DNA of 64,000 nt, from contig JAJTZB010000004.1 of assembly GCA_032906765.1 (NCBI GenBank), positions 1 through 64,000 of the forward strand. The letters run 5' to 3'. Source of the stretch: Nitrososphaerales archaeon. GTDB taxonomy: Archaea; Thermoproteota; Nitrososphaeria; Nitrososphaerales; Gagatemarchaeaceae. The notes below the pieces were generated by a model. The model ran no database searches, was not told where the DNA came from, and saw only the letters and a list, made by a program, of their open reading frames with translations. The position numbers and the translations under genes were made by a program. The stretch's first letter is position 1. Each line of letters starts with the position of its first letter. This document shows positions 26,454 to 35,447 of the stretch, piece by piece.

Positions 26454-28019
26454 TCAGGTGAGGAACCAGAAAGTCTCAGCCAAGTTCATCACGAAACGCT
26501 CCCAGAGGGAGAGCTTCACGCCGGCCTCCCCCCAGGGAAAGGGGACCGAATACCTGTCTACGACTACCTTCATCACTTCATCGAGGTAGTCCCTTATCTG
26601 GTTGCTTGCTGGAGCGGCCGGACCCTCGTCGCTCATTTCCCAAGAGCCGTTGTAGGCAGTAGCGTTCAGCTCCCACATGTGCTGGCCCTTTCCGGCCGGG
26701 TTGTAGCTGCCGCCGAACTTGACGTACTTGGTCCAGTTGCGGCTCCGGTCCATCAGGACCACCACCATCTGCTTTGCATGCAACATGTTGAAGGTCCCTG
26801 AGTCGGTCTGCACGAAGAGCTGCCGTGTGTCGACCACCGGGTTGTTCCTCAGCCTGTAGGCGTAGTACTTCGAGATGTCCGCAATCATGCGGTTCTCCTG
26901 CTTCGTCGGGAAGACTATGTGGATTCTCTTGTCACCCTGGAGTTCCGTGCCCGATCGGGGCTTTTTCGAGAGCCGTTTTGCGGCGCGCATCAGAGCCCTA
27001 GCTATCTTTTCGTCCGAGAAGTAGGGCGCGATGATGTAGACTTCTTCGAGGTCGTCCCGTGAGAGGAGGTCTGCGTACTCCTTCCGGGCGTCCTGCACGT
27101 AACCAGGAACGTTGATGGAGAGCTTCAGCGTGACACTTCCCGCGATGGGCAGATCCTTGGCAAAAAGCGAGAGTATCTTCTCCTTCGGAAGCTCGTTGAT
27201 CTCCTGCGTCCTTGTAGGGTCGATCAACGCACTCTTCTGGTTCGCGAGCAATAGGAGCGCGATCATGTTCAGCGTCCTGACGAATGGTCCCTGGACGAGG
27301 TCCATTTCGTCGTAGAGAATCTTGCGGAACTGGGTCTCTATCCCCACGCCTCCGAAGAACGCAGCTTCCCCGTCGAAGATCCAGAGCTTTATGTGGTTAG
27401 CAGCGAAGAAGTCGCTGGACAGAGGATTGGGGCTGTCGTTTATCCTCACGTCAATCCCCACCTTCCTCATATCCAGAATCATGTCCACGGTGTTCTTTTC
27501 GAAGTCAGTCGACGGCTTCTGCATGATGATTGAAACGAAACCGTCAATCAACAGGGTGATGCTCACGTCCGGGTCTGCCTTCTTCTTGTTGATGAGCCGG
27601 GTGCTCACCTCCAGACCGTAGTCGTCTGCCTTGAAGCCGAGTTCAATCCCTATGATGCTCTCATTGCTCCTGTCAATCCATTCGTAGAAACCATTACGGG
27701 CGGTATCCCAGTACTCGCCTGCCGGCCCACCGTTCATGAAGGGGACAAGGTTGTTGTTCGTCACTGCGGAGATTCTCGTCAGCCTGGCTACATCCTCCCT
27801 CGCGATGAGTTTGTTCGTGGTGACCGTTTCGACGGTCAGGTTCACGAGTGTCTCGGCGTCTAGCTCCTTCCGCCTCCTGAGCAGTCCGCCCAGTGCCCTG
27901 ATTATGTCGCCTACCAGCGGGAAGACCGAGATTCGATCGGAGAAACCCCCAGATATTTCATGGAGAAGCTCGTCGTCATAGACTTCGGCGTCCTCACCCA
28001 GCGGGCTCCCTGCAGGCAT
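26454..28019 (-). CDS. phospholipase D-like (HKD superfamily) protein
   Basis: This 521-residue protein has two PLD-type halves. The first HKD motif is intact (HIKLWIFDGEAAFFGG near residue 214). The second (LHAKQMVVVLMD near 432) keeps His and Lys, but the Asp at the usual spacing is replaced by Val. The layout resembles cardiolipin synthase-like PLD proteins, yet no N-terminal membrane segment is seen. Upstream of ATG 28019 the frame stays open and charged for about 50 codons without a standard start, so the N terminus may be longer. Confidence 0.75.
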   Translation of the reverse strand: MPAGSPLGEDAEVYDDELLHEISGGFSDRISVFPLVGDIIRALGGLLRRRKELDAETLVNLTVETVTTNKLIAREDVARLTRISAVTNNNLVPFMNGGPAGEYWDTARNGFYEWIDRSNESIIGIELGFKADDYGLEVSTRLINKKKADPDVSITLLIDGFVSIIMQKPSTDFEKNTVDMILDMRKVGIDVRINDSPNPLSSDFFAANHIKLWIFDGEAAFFGGVGIETQFRKILYDEMDLVQGPFVRTLNMIALLLLANQKSALIDPTRTQEINELPKEKILSLFAKDLPIAGSVTLKLSINVPGYVQDARKEYADLLSRDDLEEVYIIAPYFSDEKIARALMRAAKRLSKKPRSGTELQGDKRIHIVFPTKQENRMIADISKYYAYRLRNNPVVDTRQLFVQTDSGTFNMLHAKQMVVVLMDRSRNWTKYVKFGGSYNPAGKGQHMWELNATAYNGSWEMSDEGPAAPASNQIRDYLDEVMKVVVDRYSVPFPWGEAGVKLSLWERFVMNLAETFWFLT

Positions 28020-28213
28020 CGTCGCGAGAGTTGATTCTCGAGACCGCTCGATTACGCCCAGCTTCAGCTTGGCGAAGTCAGAGACGTTTCTCTTCTTCCT
28101 TCTCTGAGACCGCTCTTGATTGTTTGGGACAGGGAAAGGCGCAACGTCAGCTTGCGCGAATGCTCACCCGCCGAGTAGGACAGAAATTGAACGAGTGGTG
28201 AACCTTTGTTTGG

Positions 28214-28939
28214 TTAGGGGCCGAGAGCGACACCTGCCGCGATGAACAGGATTCCGGCGACGACGAGTCCAATGAGCAGTTGGTTGTTCACCACCTGGAG
28301 GATCTGTCCGAGGTTGTTCCTCGTCTGGGCCAGCTGGTTCACCACCTGCTGGAGGCCGTTCCTCAGGCCGACATTCACCAGTGGAACTATCGCCTTGACG
28401 TCGTCGGAGATGGTCTTGACTTCGCTCGAGACGGTGTCCATGGAGTTGGCGATGCTCGTGGCTTTGGTGGCCGCGTCATCTATCTTGCTTCCTATGTCGA
28501 TGCACTCGTCCCCGATGTTTGTGAGGTCGTTACCAGCGTCCTTGAAGGGCTGAGCCACGGCACTGAGAGGGTGAGCGCCGAGGATATCGATGTCGATCTT
28601 GTTGCCGACGTTAAGCAGGAAGCCGCCCACGCTCTTCACCGGCTGCCCGACGTCGTTCCCGATGACCTGGGCGGAATCCTGCATTATCGGGACCACGTCG
28701 TTCACGACGACGCCCTTTGCTGTCGTTATGTCGTTTCGAATCTGATCTAGCGTGCCGCCGGTCTGGTTCAGGAAGTTGGTAGCTCTGTCGAGCCCGGTGT
28801 TGGGATTCAGGAGGTTCGTGGTGATGCCATCCTCTATTGTCTTGAATCCAATATCGATTGCGTTCTTGATGCCAGCAAGCTTACCCTTGAGCATCCAAAG
28901 ACCGAGGGCCAGAGCTAGGAGTGCTGCCCCGATAATCAT
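28214..28939 (-). CDS. membrane-anchored coiled-coil protein, unknown function
   Basis: From ATG 28939 the protein has an N-terminal membrane helix (MIIGAALLALALGLWML) and a C-terminal one (LLIGLVVAGILFIAAGVAL). Between them are about 170 polar residues rich in Asn, Asp, Val and Thr, with heptad-like spacing (DTVSSEVKTISDDVKAIVPL). The layout recalls chemoreceptor-like or DUF948-type helical proteins, with no signalling tip recognised. The TATA-like CTTATATAA at 28984-28992 also allows a TTG start at 28960. The family is not named. Confidence 0.7.
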   Translation of the reverse strand: MIIGAALLALALGLWMLKGKLAGIKNAIDIGFKTIEDGITTNLLNPNTGLDRATNFLNQTGGTLDQIRNDITTAKGVVVNDVVPIMQDSAQVIGNDVGQPVKSVGGFLLNVGNKIDIDILGAHPLSAVAQPFKDAGNDLTNIGDECIDIGSKIDDAATKATSIANSMDTVSSEVKTISDDVKAIVPLVNVGLRNGLQQVVNQLAQTRNNLGQILQVVNNQLLIGLVVAGILFIAAGVALGP

Positions 28940-29418
28940 GAGAGGGAGACCCCCACTCAAACAAGATGAAATCGTCGTGTGGTTATATAAGCATGAGGAA
29001 AACGTCTCAGATTTATGAGAATTCCGTAGTCTTGGCGTCTCTGCCTTCCTCTCGAGGTCTTGAGAATCTCTCTGCCGAAGTCGTAAGCCTTGTGATGCCA
29101 GCAGCAGAAATCTCAGGGTCGACCGCGTGGCGACGTCGCTGGCGAGGGCCAAGTGGGTTCAGGCACCAACAGGTGTCAAGTCCTCCTCTGCTAAGAGGAG
29201 GCGCTAGGGCGGCATGGAACAGCTCGCATGTGGCAAGCATGGGCGTCTGCTCGAAGACGAGCCAGTCAGGCAGCGGTGAGACAACCTCTGCGGGGGCCTG
29301 AAGGTCACGGCGAACGTCTACACGAGGAGGCTCGGTTCGTTATGCACGCTGAGGGGGAAGCACACGCCGGCGGCGAATCGCACAGGCGCATCGCAGCAAG
29401 TGGGCCACCGTCTCCACA
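28940..29418. other. intergenic stretch with no convincing gene
   Basis: This 480-base gap holds the promoter of the preceding gene and then a GC-rich part. A perfect hairpin CCTCCTCT-gcta-AGAGGAGG-like repeat lies near 29184-29204 (TCCTCCTCTGCTAAGAGGAG). Short frames are present on both strands but none has a promoter, coding bias or recognisable family. It may contain a decayed gene or a small RNA. Confidence 0.4.
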
Positions 29419-30093
29419 CTATCCCCCGTTAAGCTTTCTCACGATATTGCGAGGGTTGGTCGCCCCTGTTATCGACCGCCCCACTATGAGGAAGTCGGCC
29501 CCTGCGGGAATAGGTCCCTTCGCGCTCCCACCCTGGGCACCGACCCCGGGCGAGAAGATGAGGCAAGCAGCCCCGACCAGATTCCTGACCTCCATGACTT
29601 TGCGCGGTGATTTGGCTGAGACGATTACCCCGTCCGCGCCCCAGTCTCTGGCCCTCTTTGCGAACACCCTGTAGATTGGCGTCCCATCCGAAAGACGCAA
29701 TGAATATCCTTCTCTTGCGCCGGCGTGGCTCATGTACACGAGGAGGAGCACCCCTCCCCTCAAAGAATGAACTTCGGCGATTGCCCTACCGAGCCCTTCC
29801 CTGTATCCCACGAATGGATTCGCTATGACCGCGTCGAATCCATATGAGAAGAGCGCGTTCACGATGCTGAGGTTGGTCGACTCGACGTCGTTCATCTTCA
29901 GGTCTGCAATCAAAGGAAGCTCCTCTTGCTTGCAGGCGGCGATTACGTCCCTCAGACCCTCCAGCCCGAACGGGAGGAGCAGGTGATGGTTCACCTTGAC
30001 GGCGGCGACCGATCCCTTCACCTCGTCCAGCACTGAGCGTGCCCTCGCCAGGCGCGTCGAGAACGGGTCCGTGAAATCGAGGGCTAAGACCAC
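29419..30093 (-). CDS. pyrF: orotidine 5'-phosphate decarboxylase
   Basis: This 224-residue TIM barrel has the catalytic DxKxxD motif in IADLKMNDVESTN, the conserved LALDFTDP start and the phosphate-gripper ends FSPGVGAQGG and DFLIVGRSI. It makes UMP in the last step of de novo pyrimidine synthesis. The start is the GTG at 30093. It is the last gene of the asnRS-like, pyrE, pyrD, pyrF run on the minus strand. Confidence 0.95.
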   Translation of the reverse strand: MVLALDFTDPFSTRLARARSVLDEVKGSVAAVKVNHHLLLPFGLEGLRDVIAACKQEELPLIADLKMNDVESTNLSIVNALFSYGFDAVIANPFVGYREGLGRAIAEVHSLRGGVLLLVYMSHAGAREGYSLRLSDGTPIYRVFAKRARDWGADGVIVSAKSPRKVMEVRNLVGAACLIFSPGVGAQGGSAKGPIPAGADFLIVGRSITGATNPRNIVRKLNGG

Positions 30094-30147
30094 CCTGCTC
30101 CCATTCTTCCTCGAGGACGCCAGTATCCTCTCCCTGAAGGACAGATT

Positions 30148-31065
30148 TCAGGACCTCTCGTGGGCTCGGCCCACCAGCTCGTCCAAGCCCGAAACGCCCT
30201 TCCTTTCCATGTATGATGTTATGCCCAAATTGACCTCGTTGAATATGTCGTACCTCTGCAGCGTCGCAGTTCCTATCTGCACCGCGCTCGCTCCCGCCAG
30301 GATGAACTGCACCGCATGCTCCCAGGTCGAGACCCCACCGCAGCCCATTATCGGGACGTCCAAACTTCTGTGTAACTCGTACACGCAGCGGAGGGCGATG
30401 GGCCTGATCGCGCCTCCAGACAGCCCTCCGAACACGTTCGAGAGGCCGGGCCTTTCAGACTCGATGTCGATGGTCATCGCCCTTACGGTGTTTGTCGCCG
30501 TGAGGCCATCCGCCCCTGCGTCCACCGCTGCCCTTGCTACTTCGAGCAGCTTCTCCGTGTTCGGAGATAGTTTCACGAAGACATTCTTCGAAGTCCTTCT
30601 CTTCACCAATTTGACGACATCCGCCACAAGCTCCGGGTCGTGGCCCACCTCCGTGCCGACGCCCTCGACGTGCGGGCAGCTGAGGTTCAGCTCGTACGCC
30701 AAGAAGTTGTTCCCGTCCAGAGCCGAGACGACGCCTCCGAACTCTCCGCCGGACGCGCCGAAGACAGAGACGATCAGCGGGGGCGACCTTGCCTTGACGC
30801 TTGCGAGCTCCCGCGCGAATGCCTCCGCCCCAGGGTTGGGCAGGCCAACTGCGTTCACGAGCCCAGAATCTGTCGTCGCTGTGACAGGGTCGGCGTATCC
30901 CTCCCTCCGCCTAGGCCCGACAGATTTGGTCACCGCCGCTCCCGCGCCCAGCCTCAGCGCTTCTAACGTCCGGAGGAGAGAGGGGCCCTGGACCCCGGAC
31001 GCAAGCACAGTGGGGTTCTCGAGCTTCAGATTTCCCACGGTAGCCTCGAGGGCGGTTATGCTCAA
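30148..31065 (-). CDS. pyrD: dihydroorotate dehydrogenase (class 1)
   Basis: This FMN-dependent enzyme (305 residues from TTG 31065) shows VGNLKLENPTVLASGVQG, the catalytic-loop Cys in ELNLSCPHVEGVG, and the FMN phosphate motifs IMGCGGVSTWEHAVQFILAG and AVQIGTA. It oxidises dihydroorotate to orotate. The TTG overlaps the pyrE stop (TTGA). The frame is open 39 codons further upstream, but that part lies inside pyrE. No PyrK electron-transfer partner is visible nearby. Confidence 0.93.
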   Translation of the reverse strand: MSITALEATVGNLKLENPTVLASGVQGPSLLRTLEALRLGAGAAVTKSVGPRRREGYADPVTATTDSGLVNAVGLPNPGAEAFARELASVKARSPPLIVSVFGASGGEFGGVVSALDGNNFLAYELNLSCPHVEGVGTEVGHDPELVADVVKLVKRRTSKNVFVKLSPNTEKLLEVARAAVDAGADGLTATNTVRAMTIDIESERPGLSNVFGGLSGGAIRPIALRCVYELHRSLDVPIMGCGGVSTWEHAVQFILAGASAVQIGTATLQRYDIFNEVNLGITSYMERKGVSGLDELVGRAHERS

Positions 31066-31691
31066 TCCGCAGTCAGCTCCCCGCTGCGCATCTGGCGCAG
31101 CGCAGCTTCGTAGTCCTTCTTTGTGACTTCGCCTTCTTCCAGTAGTGATTCGAGCATCTCCTCGACCGTGACACATGCCCACAGTTTGACGCCGGCAGCC
31201 TCGAGTTTCGCGGCTCCCCCTTCCAGCCTGTCGACAAGGACCGCCGCGTCACCCACCTCGCATCCTTGGCTCCTCAGCGCCCGAACAGCGGACAGGATGC
31301 TCCCGCCGGTGGTGGCCAGGTCGTCCACCACGAGCGCCCTCCAGGACGGCCTGAGCGCACCCTCGACCCTCCTCCCGAGACCATGGCTCTTTTCATCGCT
31401 CCTGACGTACACCATCGGCTTGCCCAGCTGCATGGCCAGCGGAGAAGCGAAGGCCAGCCCTGCAGTGGCCACCCCGGCGACGGCATCGAATCCTCCCGGT
31501 CCCAACGTGTCGGCCAGGGCGCGATAGGAGTCAATCACCGAGGCGTAGACCTCGGGGTAGCTGGGGACGATGCGCAGGTCCAGATAGTAGGAACTGCTCT
31601 TCCCGCTGGTGAGTGTGAACCTCCCGAAGCGCAGCGCCCCTATTCTGAACAGGGCAGCGGCAAGAGACCTCTTGTCCATGCTCCTATGCAT
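31062..31691 (-). CDS. pyrE: orotate phosphoribosyltransferase
   Basis: This 209-residue enzyme has the PRPP-binding motif in ALVVDDLATTGGSILSAVRAL and the substrate lysine region YVRSDEKSHGLGRRVEG. It converts orotate and PRPP to OMP. The first ATG (31691) overlaps the upstream AsnRS-like gene's stop; a second ATG lies at 31679. It is co-transcribed with pyrD and pyrF. Confidence 0.95.
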   Translation of the reverse strand: MHRSMDKRSLAAALFRIGALRFGRFTLTSGKSSSYYLDLRIVPSYPEVYASVIDSYRALADTLGPGGFDAVAGVATAGLAFASPLAMQLGKPMVYVRSDEKSHGLGRRVEGALRPSWRALVVDDLATTGGSILSAVRALRSQGCEVGDAAVLVDRLEGGAAKLEAAGVKLWACVTVEEMLESLLEEGEVTKKDYEAALRQMRSGELTAD

Positions 31692-32739
31692 TCGACTCCC
31701 TGTTCATCGGCCAGGTCGTCGTTCCCCTTATGTCCGCAGCCCCGAGCACGAACTGCGTCACGCGGTTCATGCCGATTCCGCAGCCCGAATGCCTGACGCC
31801 TCCCTTCTCCTTGTAGAAGTCGAGGTACCAGCCGAAGTCGGCAAGCGTCCCTCCCTTCTCCCGCAGAAGCCGGAACATCGACGACTCAGATAGTCTGCTG
31901 GTGAGCTTCTCGTAGTCGTACTCCCTCTCCGCAGCGCCCACGGCCTCCCCGCTGAACGGCAGGATGAGGTCCGCGCTGTCCACCAAGTCGGGGTTTCCCG
32001 AGTTCTCCTTCATGTTGAAGAACTTGATGCTCTTTGGGTAGTGCGTCACGAACAGGGGTGTGTTCCCGAAGTACTTGGCGAGCAGCTTCTCGTGCGCGCT
32101 CTTCAGGTCATCCCCCCACTTGACGCCTGTCTCCGCCAGCAGTTCGACGGCGTCAGTGTAGGTGATCTTCTTGAAGGGCGGCCTGATTTCGCGAAGCCTC
32201 TCGATGTCTGCCCCGAGTAGCTTAAGGTCCTCCTCCCTTGCCCGGAGCGCTTCCGCCACCATCGAGGTGATCGTGCCTTCCACGTGCCTGAGGAGCTCGT
32301 TGAAACCCCCCATGAACTCGATCTCGACAAGGGTGAACTCGACGAGGTGCCTGTCGTCCACGTCGGACTCTGCCCGGAAGCTCGGGCCCGCAGCCCACAC
32401 TTTGTCCAGATATGGAGTAAGCACCTCAAGATAGAGCTGGCCAGTCTGGGCGAGGTACCTTCTCTCGCCGAAGAAGTCTACCTCGAACATCGTGTTGATG
32501 TTCTCGCAGGCACCCGTGGCCTTGGTTATGTGAGGGACGACGACTTCGGTGAAGCCTTTGCTCTCGAAATACTTCCTGCCGCCCGAGAGAAGAGCCGCCT
32601 CAATTCTTGCGATGGCCTGAAGACGCGGGTCTTCAAAGACCTTGAAACGGTCAAAAGTTTTCGTCAGCTGGTCCGGAGACGCCTCGTTCCGGGCCTGGGT
32701 TTCAGTTGGCTTGTCGCTGGCTTGGATGAGAACCCGCAC
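31684..32739 (-). CDS. AsnRS-like class II synthetase core (probable archaeal asparagine synthetase A)
   Basis: This 351-residue protein contains only the catalytic domain of asparaginyl/aspartyl-tRNA synthetase: motif 2 as FRAESDVDDRHLVEFTLVEIEF and motif 3 as GIGMNRVTQFVLG. The N-terminal OB-fold anticodon-binding domain is absent. Such paralogues in archaea (for example Pyrococcus AS-AR) make free asparagine from aspartate and ammonia. A true AsnRS would be about 430 residues. GTG 32739 fits GCTTATATC at 32758-32766. It heads the pyrimidine operon. Confidence 0.82.
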   Translation of the reverse strand: MRVLIQASDKPTETQARNEASPDQLTKTFDRFKVFEDPRLQAIARIEAALLSGGRKYFESKGFTEVVVPHITKATGACENINTMFEVDFFGERRYLAQTGQLYLEVLTPYLDKVWAAGPSFRAESDVDDRHLVEFTLVEIEFMGGFNELLRHVEGTITSMVAEALRAREEDLKLLGADIERLREIRPPFKKITYTDAVELLAETGVKWGDDLKSAHEKLLAKYFGNTPLFVTHYPKSIKFFNMKENSGNPDLVDSADLILPFSGEAVGAAEREYDYEKLTSRLSESSMFRLLREKGGTLADFGWYLDFYKEKGGVRHSGCGIGMNRVTQFVLGAADIRGTTTWPMNRESNA

Positions 32740-32757
32740 CTAATTGAGCGGAAGTTC

Positions 32758-32766
32758 AGATATAAG
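32758..32766 (-). promoter_or_regulatory. TATA box of the pyrimidine operon
   Basis: GCTTATATC on the minus strand, centred about 23 nt before the GTG start of the AsnRS-like gene, is consistent with a leaderless operon transcript. Confidence 0.55.
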
Positions 32767-32972
32767 CTTTAGAGCACTTTTTTCGTAGTCTGTGCGAATT
32801 GTCCGTCGTGGCGTTAATTTTAGCGTCGGCCTCCCTTCGGTTCCCCTGTTGGGAGTCGAATCGGCCCTGTAACTCGCACACCTCGATTCAAGTCGGGTTG
32901 TTCAGAGACCAGAACACCTCGTTCTGAACCCAAGGATTATCCCATGTTGATCTCATAGTATGCCCGAAGAAG

Positions 32973-33743
32973 ATGTCCAACGCAACAGGCAAGGGAACAC
33001 AGACGCTGATAGCTGTGGGCGTAATCGTCTTAATTGCGCTCCTGGCCACCCAGACCTATGCACTAGTCGTAGCTGGGCCATGGACAGGCGGTAGCACGAG
33101 CAGCAGGACAGTATCCGTCTCGGGAACAGGCCAGGTCGAGATTCAACCAGACAGGGCGACCCTCACGATAGGGGTGCTGACCCAAGCAACCACAGCGCAG
33201 ACAGCCGTCCAAGAGAATGCGAACACGATGAGCAACGTGATATCTGCGCTCGAGGGCATGGGCATAAGCAACAGCAGCGTCCAGACGACGTCCTACAACA
33301 TCTATCCGCTGACGAGCTATGGCAACGGGACTCAGAAGGTCACTGGATACCAAGTGACTAACGAGGTGACTGTGACCGTGGTGGCTTCTGGCCAGAGCCT
33401 GGGCCAGCTTGGGGCGAGAGCGGGACAGGTGATTGACACGGCTGCCTCTCAGGGAGCAAACGAAATCTACGGAATTCAGTTTACTGCCTCGGAGAGCGCA
33501 CTCCAGCAGGCCCAGCAGACTGCACTCAAGCAGGCTGGGCAGAACGCGTCGCAGCAGGCTCACATACTCGCGTCAGCCATGGGCGTCAGCATCACCGGCG
33601 TCGCCTCTGCGACGTCTAGCCCCACATATACCTCGCCGGTCTACTTCGCCGCGGTATCGGCGCTGGCAGCGGCAACACCGATAGTTTCGCCTCAGTCACT
33701 GACAGTCACCGCAATGGTTCAGGCTGTCTACTCAATCGGCTGA
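32973..33743 (+). CDS. secreted SIMPL (DUF541) domain protein
   Basis: This 256-residue protein has an N-terminal membrane/signal segment (LIAVGVIVLIALLATQTYAL) and a SIMPL domain (RTVSVSGTGQVEIQPDRATL through the end). The conserved GYQVTNEVTVTV strand is present. The family is exported or periplasmic in bacteria and its role is poorly known. The gene stands alone. A hairpin followed by six T lies directly after the stop. Confidence 0.9.
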   Translation: MSNATGKGTQTLIAVGVIVLIALLATQTYALVVAGPWTGGSTSSRTVSVSGTGQVEIQPDRATLTIGVLTQATTAQTAVQENANTMSNVISALEGMGISNSSVQTTSYNIYPLTSYGNGTQKVTGYQVTNEVTVTVVASGQSLGQLGARAGQVIDTAASQGANEIYGIQFTASESALQQAQQTALKQAGQNASQQAHILASAMGVSITGVASATSSPTYTSPVYFAAVSALAAATPIVSPQSLTVTAMVQAVYSIG

Positions 33744-33744
33744 A

Positions 33745-33776
33745 CCCCCGGTTCGGGGCGTCGGCCGGTCTTTTTT
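33745..33776 (+). terminator. hairpin plus T6 terminator of the SIMPL gene
   Basis: A 5-bp hairpin (CCCCG at 33746-33750 with CGGGG at 33754-33758) is followed by TTTTTT at 33771-33776, in the gap between two convergent genes. Confidence 0.5.
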
Positions 33777-34337
33777 CTATCCGCTCAGCAGGCCTGCTAC
33801 TTCTTTCCTCAGGGTCGGTCTGAGCCGCTCGAGCCTTGCCTCGAATGTGTTGTCGAACCGAATCGAGCCATCTGAAGTCGCGAGTGCGACGCCGCCGGCC
33901 GTCTTCAAGTCCTCCTCGCTAGCGGTCAGCTTGACGTGTTCTCGGCTCAGCTGTCTGAGCAACTCAGACACTGCATTCCTGTCTTTAGAACTGCATGAGA
34001 CAACGGCGTTGGGACCGATGGCCTGCACCCCTTCGTCAATGAGCCTAGCCAACGCGTCCTCATAGCGCTTCTCGTCGAGCCTGGAAACCTTCGAGACTGC
34101 GTCAGCTACTGCCTCGTTGACTGCCTTCTCGAGGACTTTCAGCCTGGCGTTCCTCGCCTCCAGCTCGGCAGCGCCCGTGATCCGCCTCTTCAGCGCTTCC
34201 GCCTGCTTCACGCTTGTCTCGAGAATCTTGGAGACCTCCTCCTTTGCCTCCCTCTTCGCTGCGCTAATCAGGGCGAGGGACTGTTCCCTTCCTTCCTGCA
34301 GGTCTGCCAGAACCTCCCCCTCGAACTCGTTTGACAC
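33777..34337 (-). CDS. atpE: A/V-type ATP synthase subunit E
   Basis: This 186-residue protein has a long N-terminal helix (EGREQSLALISAAKREAKEEV) and a C-terminal globular part with GGVALATSDGSIRFDNTFEARLERL, the conserved end of subunit E. It is a peripheral stalk subunit pairing with H. The GTG at 34337 is the first standard start, but the frame continues with helical residues back to the atpF stop (IGLSKASGDTLQK), so a non-standard start is possible. Confidence 0.9.
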   Translation of the reverse strand: MSNEFEGEVLADLQEGREQSLALISAAKREAKEEVSKILETSVKQAEALKRRITGAAELEARNARLKVLEKAVNEAVADAVSKVSRLDEKRYEDALARLIDEGVQAIGPNAVVSCSSKDRNAVSELLRQLSREHVKLTASEEDLKTAGGVALATSDGSIRFDNTFEARLERLRPTLRKEVAGLLSG

Positions 34338-34375
34338 CTTCTGTAGTGTGTCGCCTGAAGCTTTGCTCAGTCCAA

Positions 34376-34672
34376 TCAGACTCCCAGAATCGACCTCAGC
34401 ATCGCCCTGTACTCGACCTTCTCCGCCTTGCTGCCGGGTCCCGGCACCTCGTAGATGAGCGGCACCGCCTTTTTCGTCCTCACGGTCGTCAGCTGGTCTC
34501 TGATTGGCTTCGCCACGTCGTCACTCACCATGATCAGGCCAACGTCCGGGTCTTTGACGAGCCTCTCGATCTTCTGAAGCGCCTCGCTTGATGACGTGGC
34601 GTACTCGCCGTTGACCCCAGAGAGCACGAAGCCGGTTACGAACGCCTTGCCGCCGACAGCGACCACTTTCAT
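34376..34672 (-). CDS. atpF: A/V-type ATP synthase subunit F
   Basis: This 98-residue protein begins MKVVAVGGKAFVTGFVLSGV and has VGLIMVSDDVAKPI, the Rossmann-like fold of subunit F that sits on the rotor. The ATG overlaps the atpH stop (TGATG). The order H-F-E is transcribed together. Subunits C, I and K are not in this window. Confidence 0.93.
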   Translation of the reverse strand: MKVVAVGGKAFVTGFVLSGVNGEYATSSSEALQKIERLVKDPDVGLIMVSDDVAKPIRDQLTTVRTKKAVPLIYEVPGPGSKAEKVEYRAMLRSILGV

Positions 34673-34998
34673 CACTTCTCACCCAGCAGTCTCCGCACGA
34701 CCAGCTCGCCCGCCTCCTTCTTGCGCTTGGTTATCGACTCCTCGAACTTCCTCATCTCCGTCTCTCCCGCCTTCCTTATCGAAGCTGCCTCGGCTTCCGC
34801 TTCCTTCCTAGCTGTGGCGAGCCTTTGCGCTGCTATCCTCTGCGCCTCGGCGACCGCGCCGCTCTTTGCTGCCGCGGCCCACTCGACCGCGTCCTTGATC
34901 ATGCTCCTCTTTGCGTCGGTGGACTCGGCTTCGACCCTGTCGAGGGCAGCCTCGAATTCCGTGAGCGCCTTCACCGTGTCCTCAACTACCCGGCTCAT
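34672..34998 (-). CDS. atpH: A/V-type ATP synthase subunit H (peripheral stalk)
   Basis: From ATG 34998 this is a 108-residue, almost fully helical Ala/Glu/Lys protein with a right-handed coiled-coil pattern (LTEFEAALDRVEAESTDAKR and AEAEAASIRKAGETEMRKFE), the profile of AhaH/subunit H that pairs with E in the stator. The longer open frame to 35076 adds an unrelated tail. TATA-like TTTAATTAC lies about 30 nt upstream. Confidence 0.85.
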   Translation of the reverse strand: MSRVVEDTVKALTEFEAALDRVEAESTDAKRSMIKDAVEWAAAAKSGAVAEAQRIAAQRLATARKEAEAEAASIRKAGETEMRKFEESITKRKKEAGELVVRRLLGEK

Positions 34999-35447
34999 AG
35001 CAGGATTGTCGCGTCTGGCACTGCGTTGCGTAATTAAAGGTTGGGCGGGGGAGATGTTGTCTCCGTCTTTGCTCACTCCTCCTCAGTGAAGCCCGCGGCA
35101 AGGAGAAGTTGCTTGCACATCTCATTACCCGCGAGTCCTTCCCATCAGACATCAGTCCCTTGCCCTCCAGATACTTCCACGCTCTGGGCCCGGAACCTAA
35201 CGACGGATACCAGCGGGCCCGGTGGGGTCCGCGCCTGAATAGGTTCGAAAAGTGGATTCCAGTGTGAGCTGAAAGCTCATGATGATATTTGAAAGCCCCC
35301 CTCAAGCAGTTGAGCTTCTTCACTCGTCGTTCGATTCAAACTCAATGATTCCAGATCATTGATTTGCACGATGATGTGGGATCTGAAGGATTGAACCCCG
35401 CGGAAATCATGGCGCTCGATTCGACTGCCAAACCAATCTTCCAAGAA
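34999..35447. other. intergenic stretch, possible decayed sequence
   Basis: About 450 bases hold the atpH promoter, then no supported gene. A minus-strand frame contains RARWYPSLGSGPRAWKYLEG, which looks protein-like but has no good start or family. At 35376-35396 the minus strand reads GGTTCAATCC flanked by GATCCCAC, like the T-arm and 3' acceptor of a tRNA. No matching 5' half is found, so it is at most a fragment beside the AT-rich phosphoesterase region. Confidence 0.35.

Noticed and set aside
32840-32930. Possible tRNA in the gap before the SIMPL gene
   Set aside because: CTCGATTCAAGTCGGG suggests a T-arm, but the loop has six bases with a 5-bp stem and no other arms are found.
35360-35440. 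Possible tRNA gene on the minus strand
   Set aside because: GGTTCAATCC with GATCCCAC resembles a T-arm and acceptor end, but the loop is one base short and no 5' acceptor or anticodon arm pairs.
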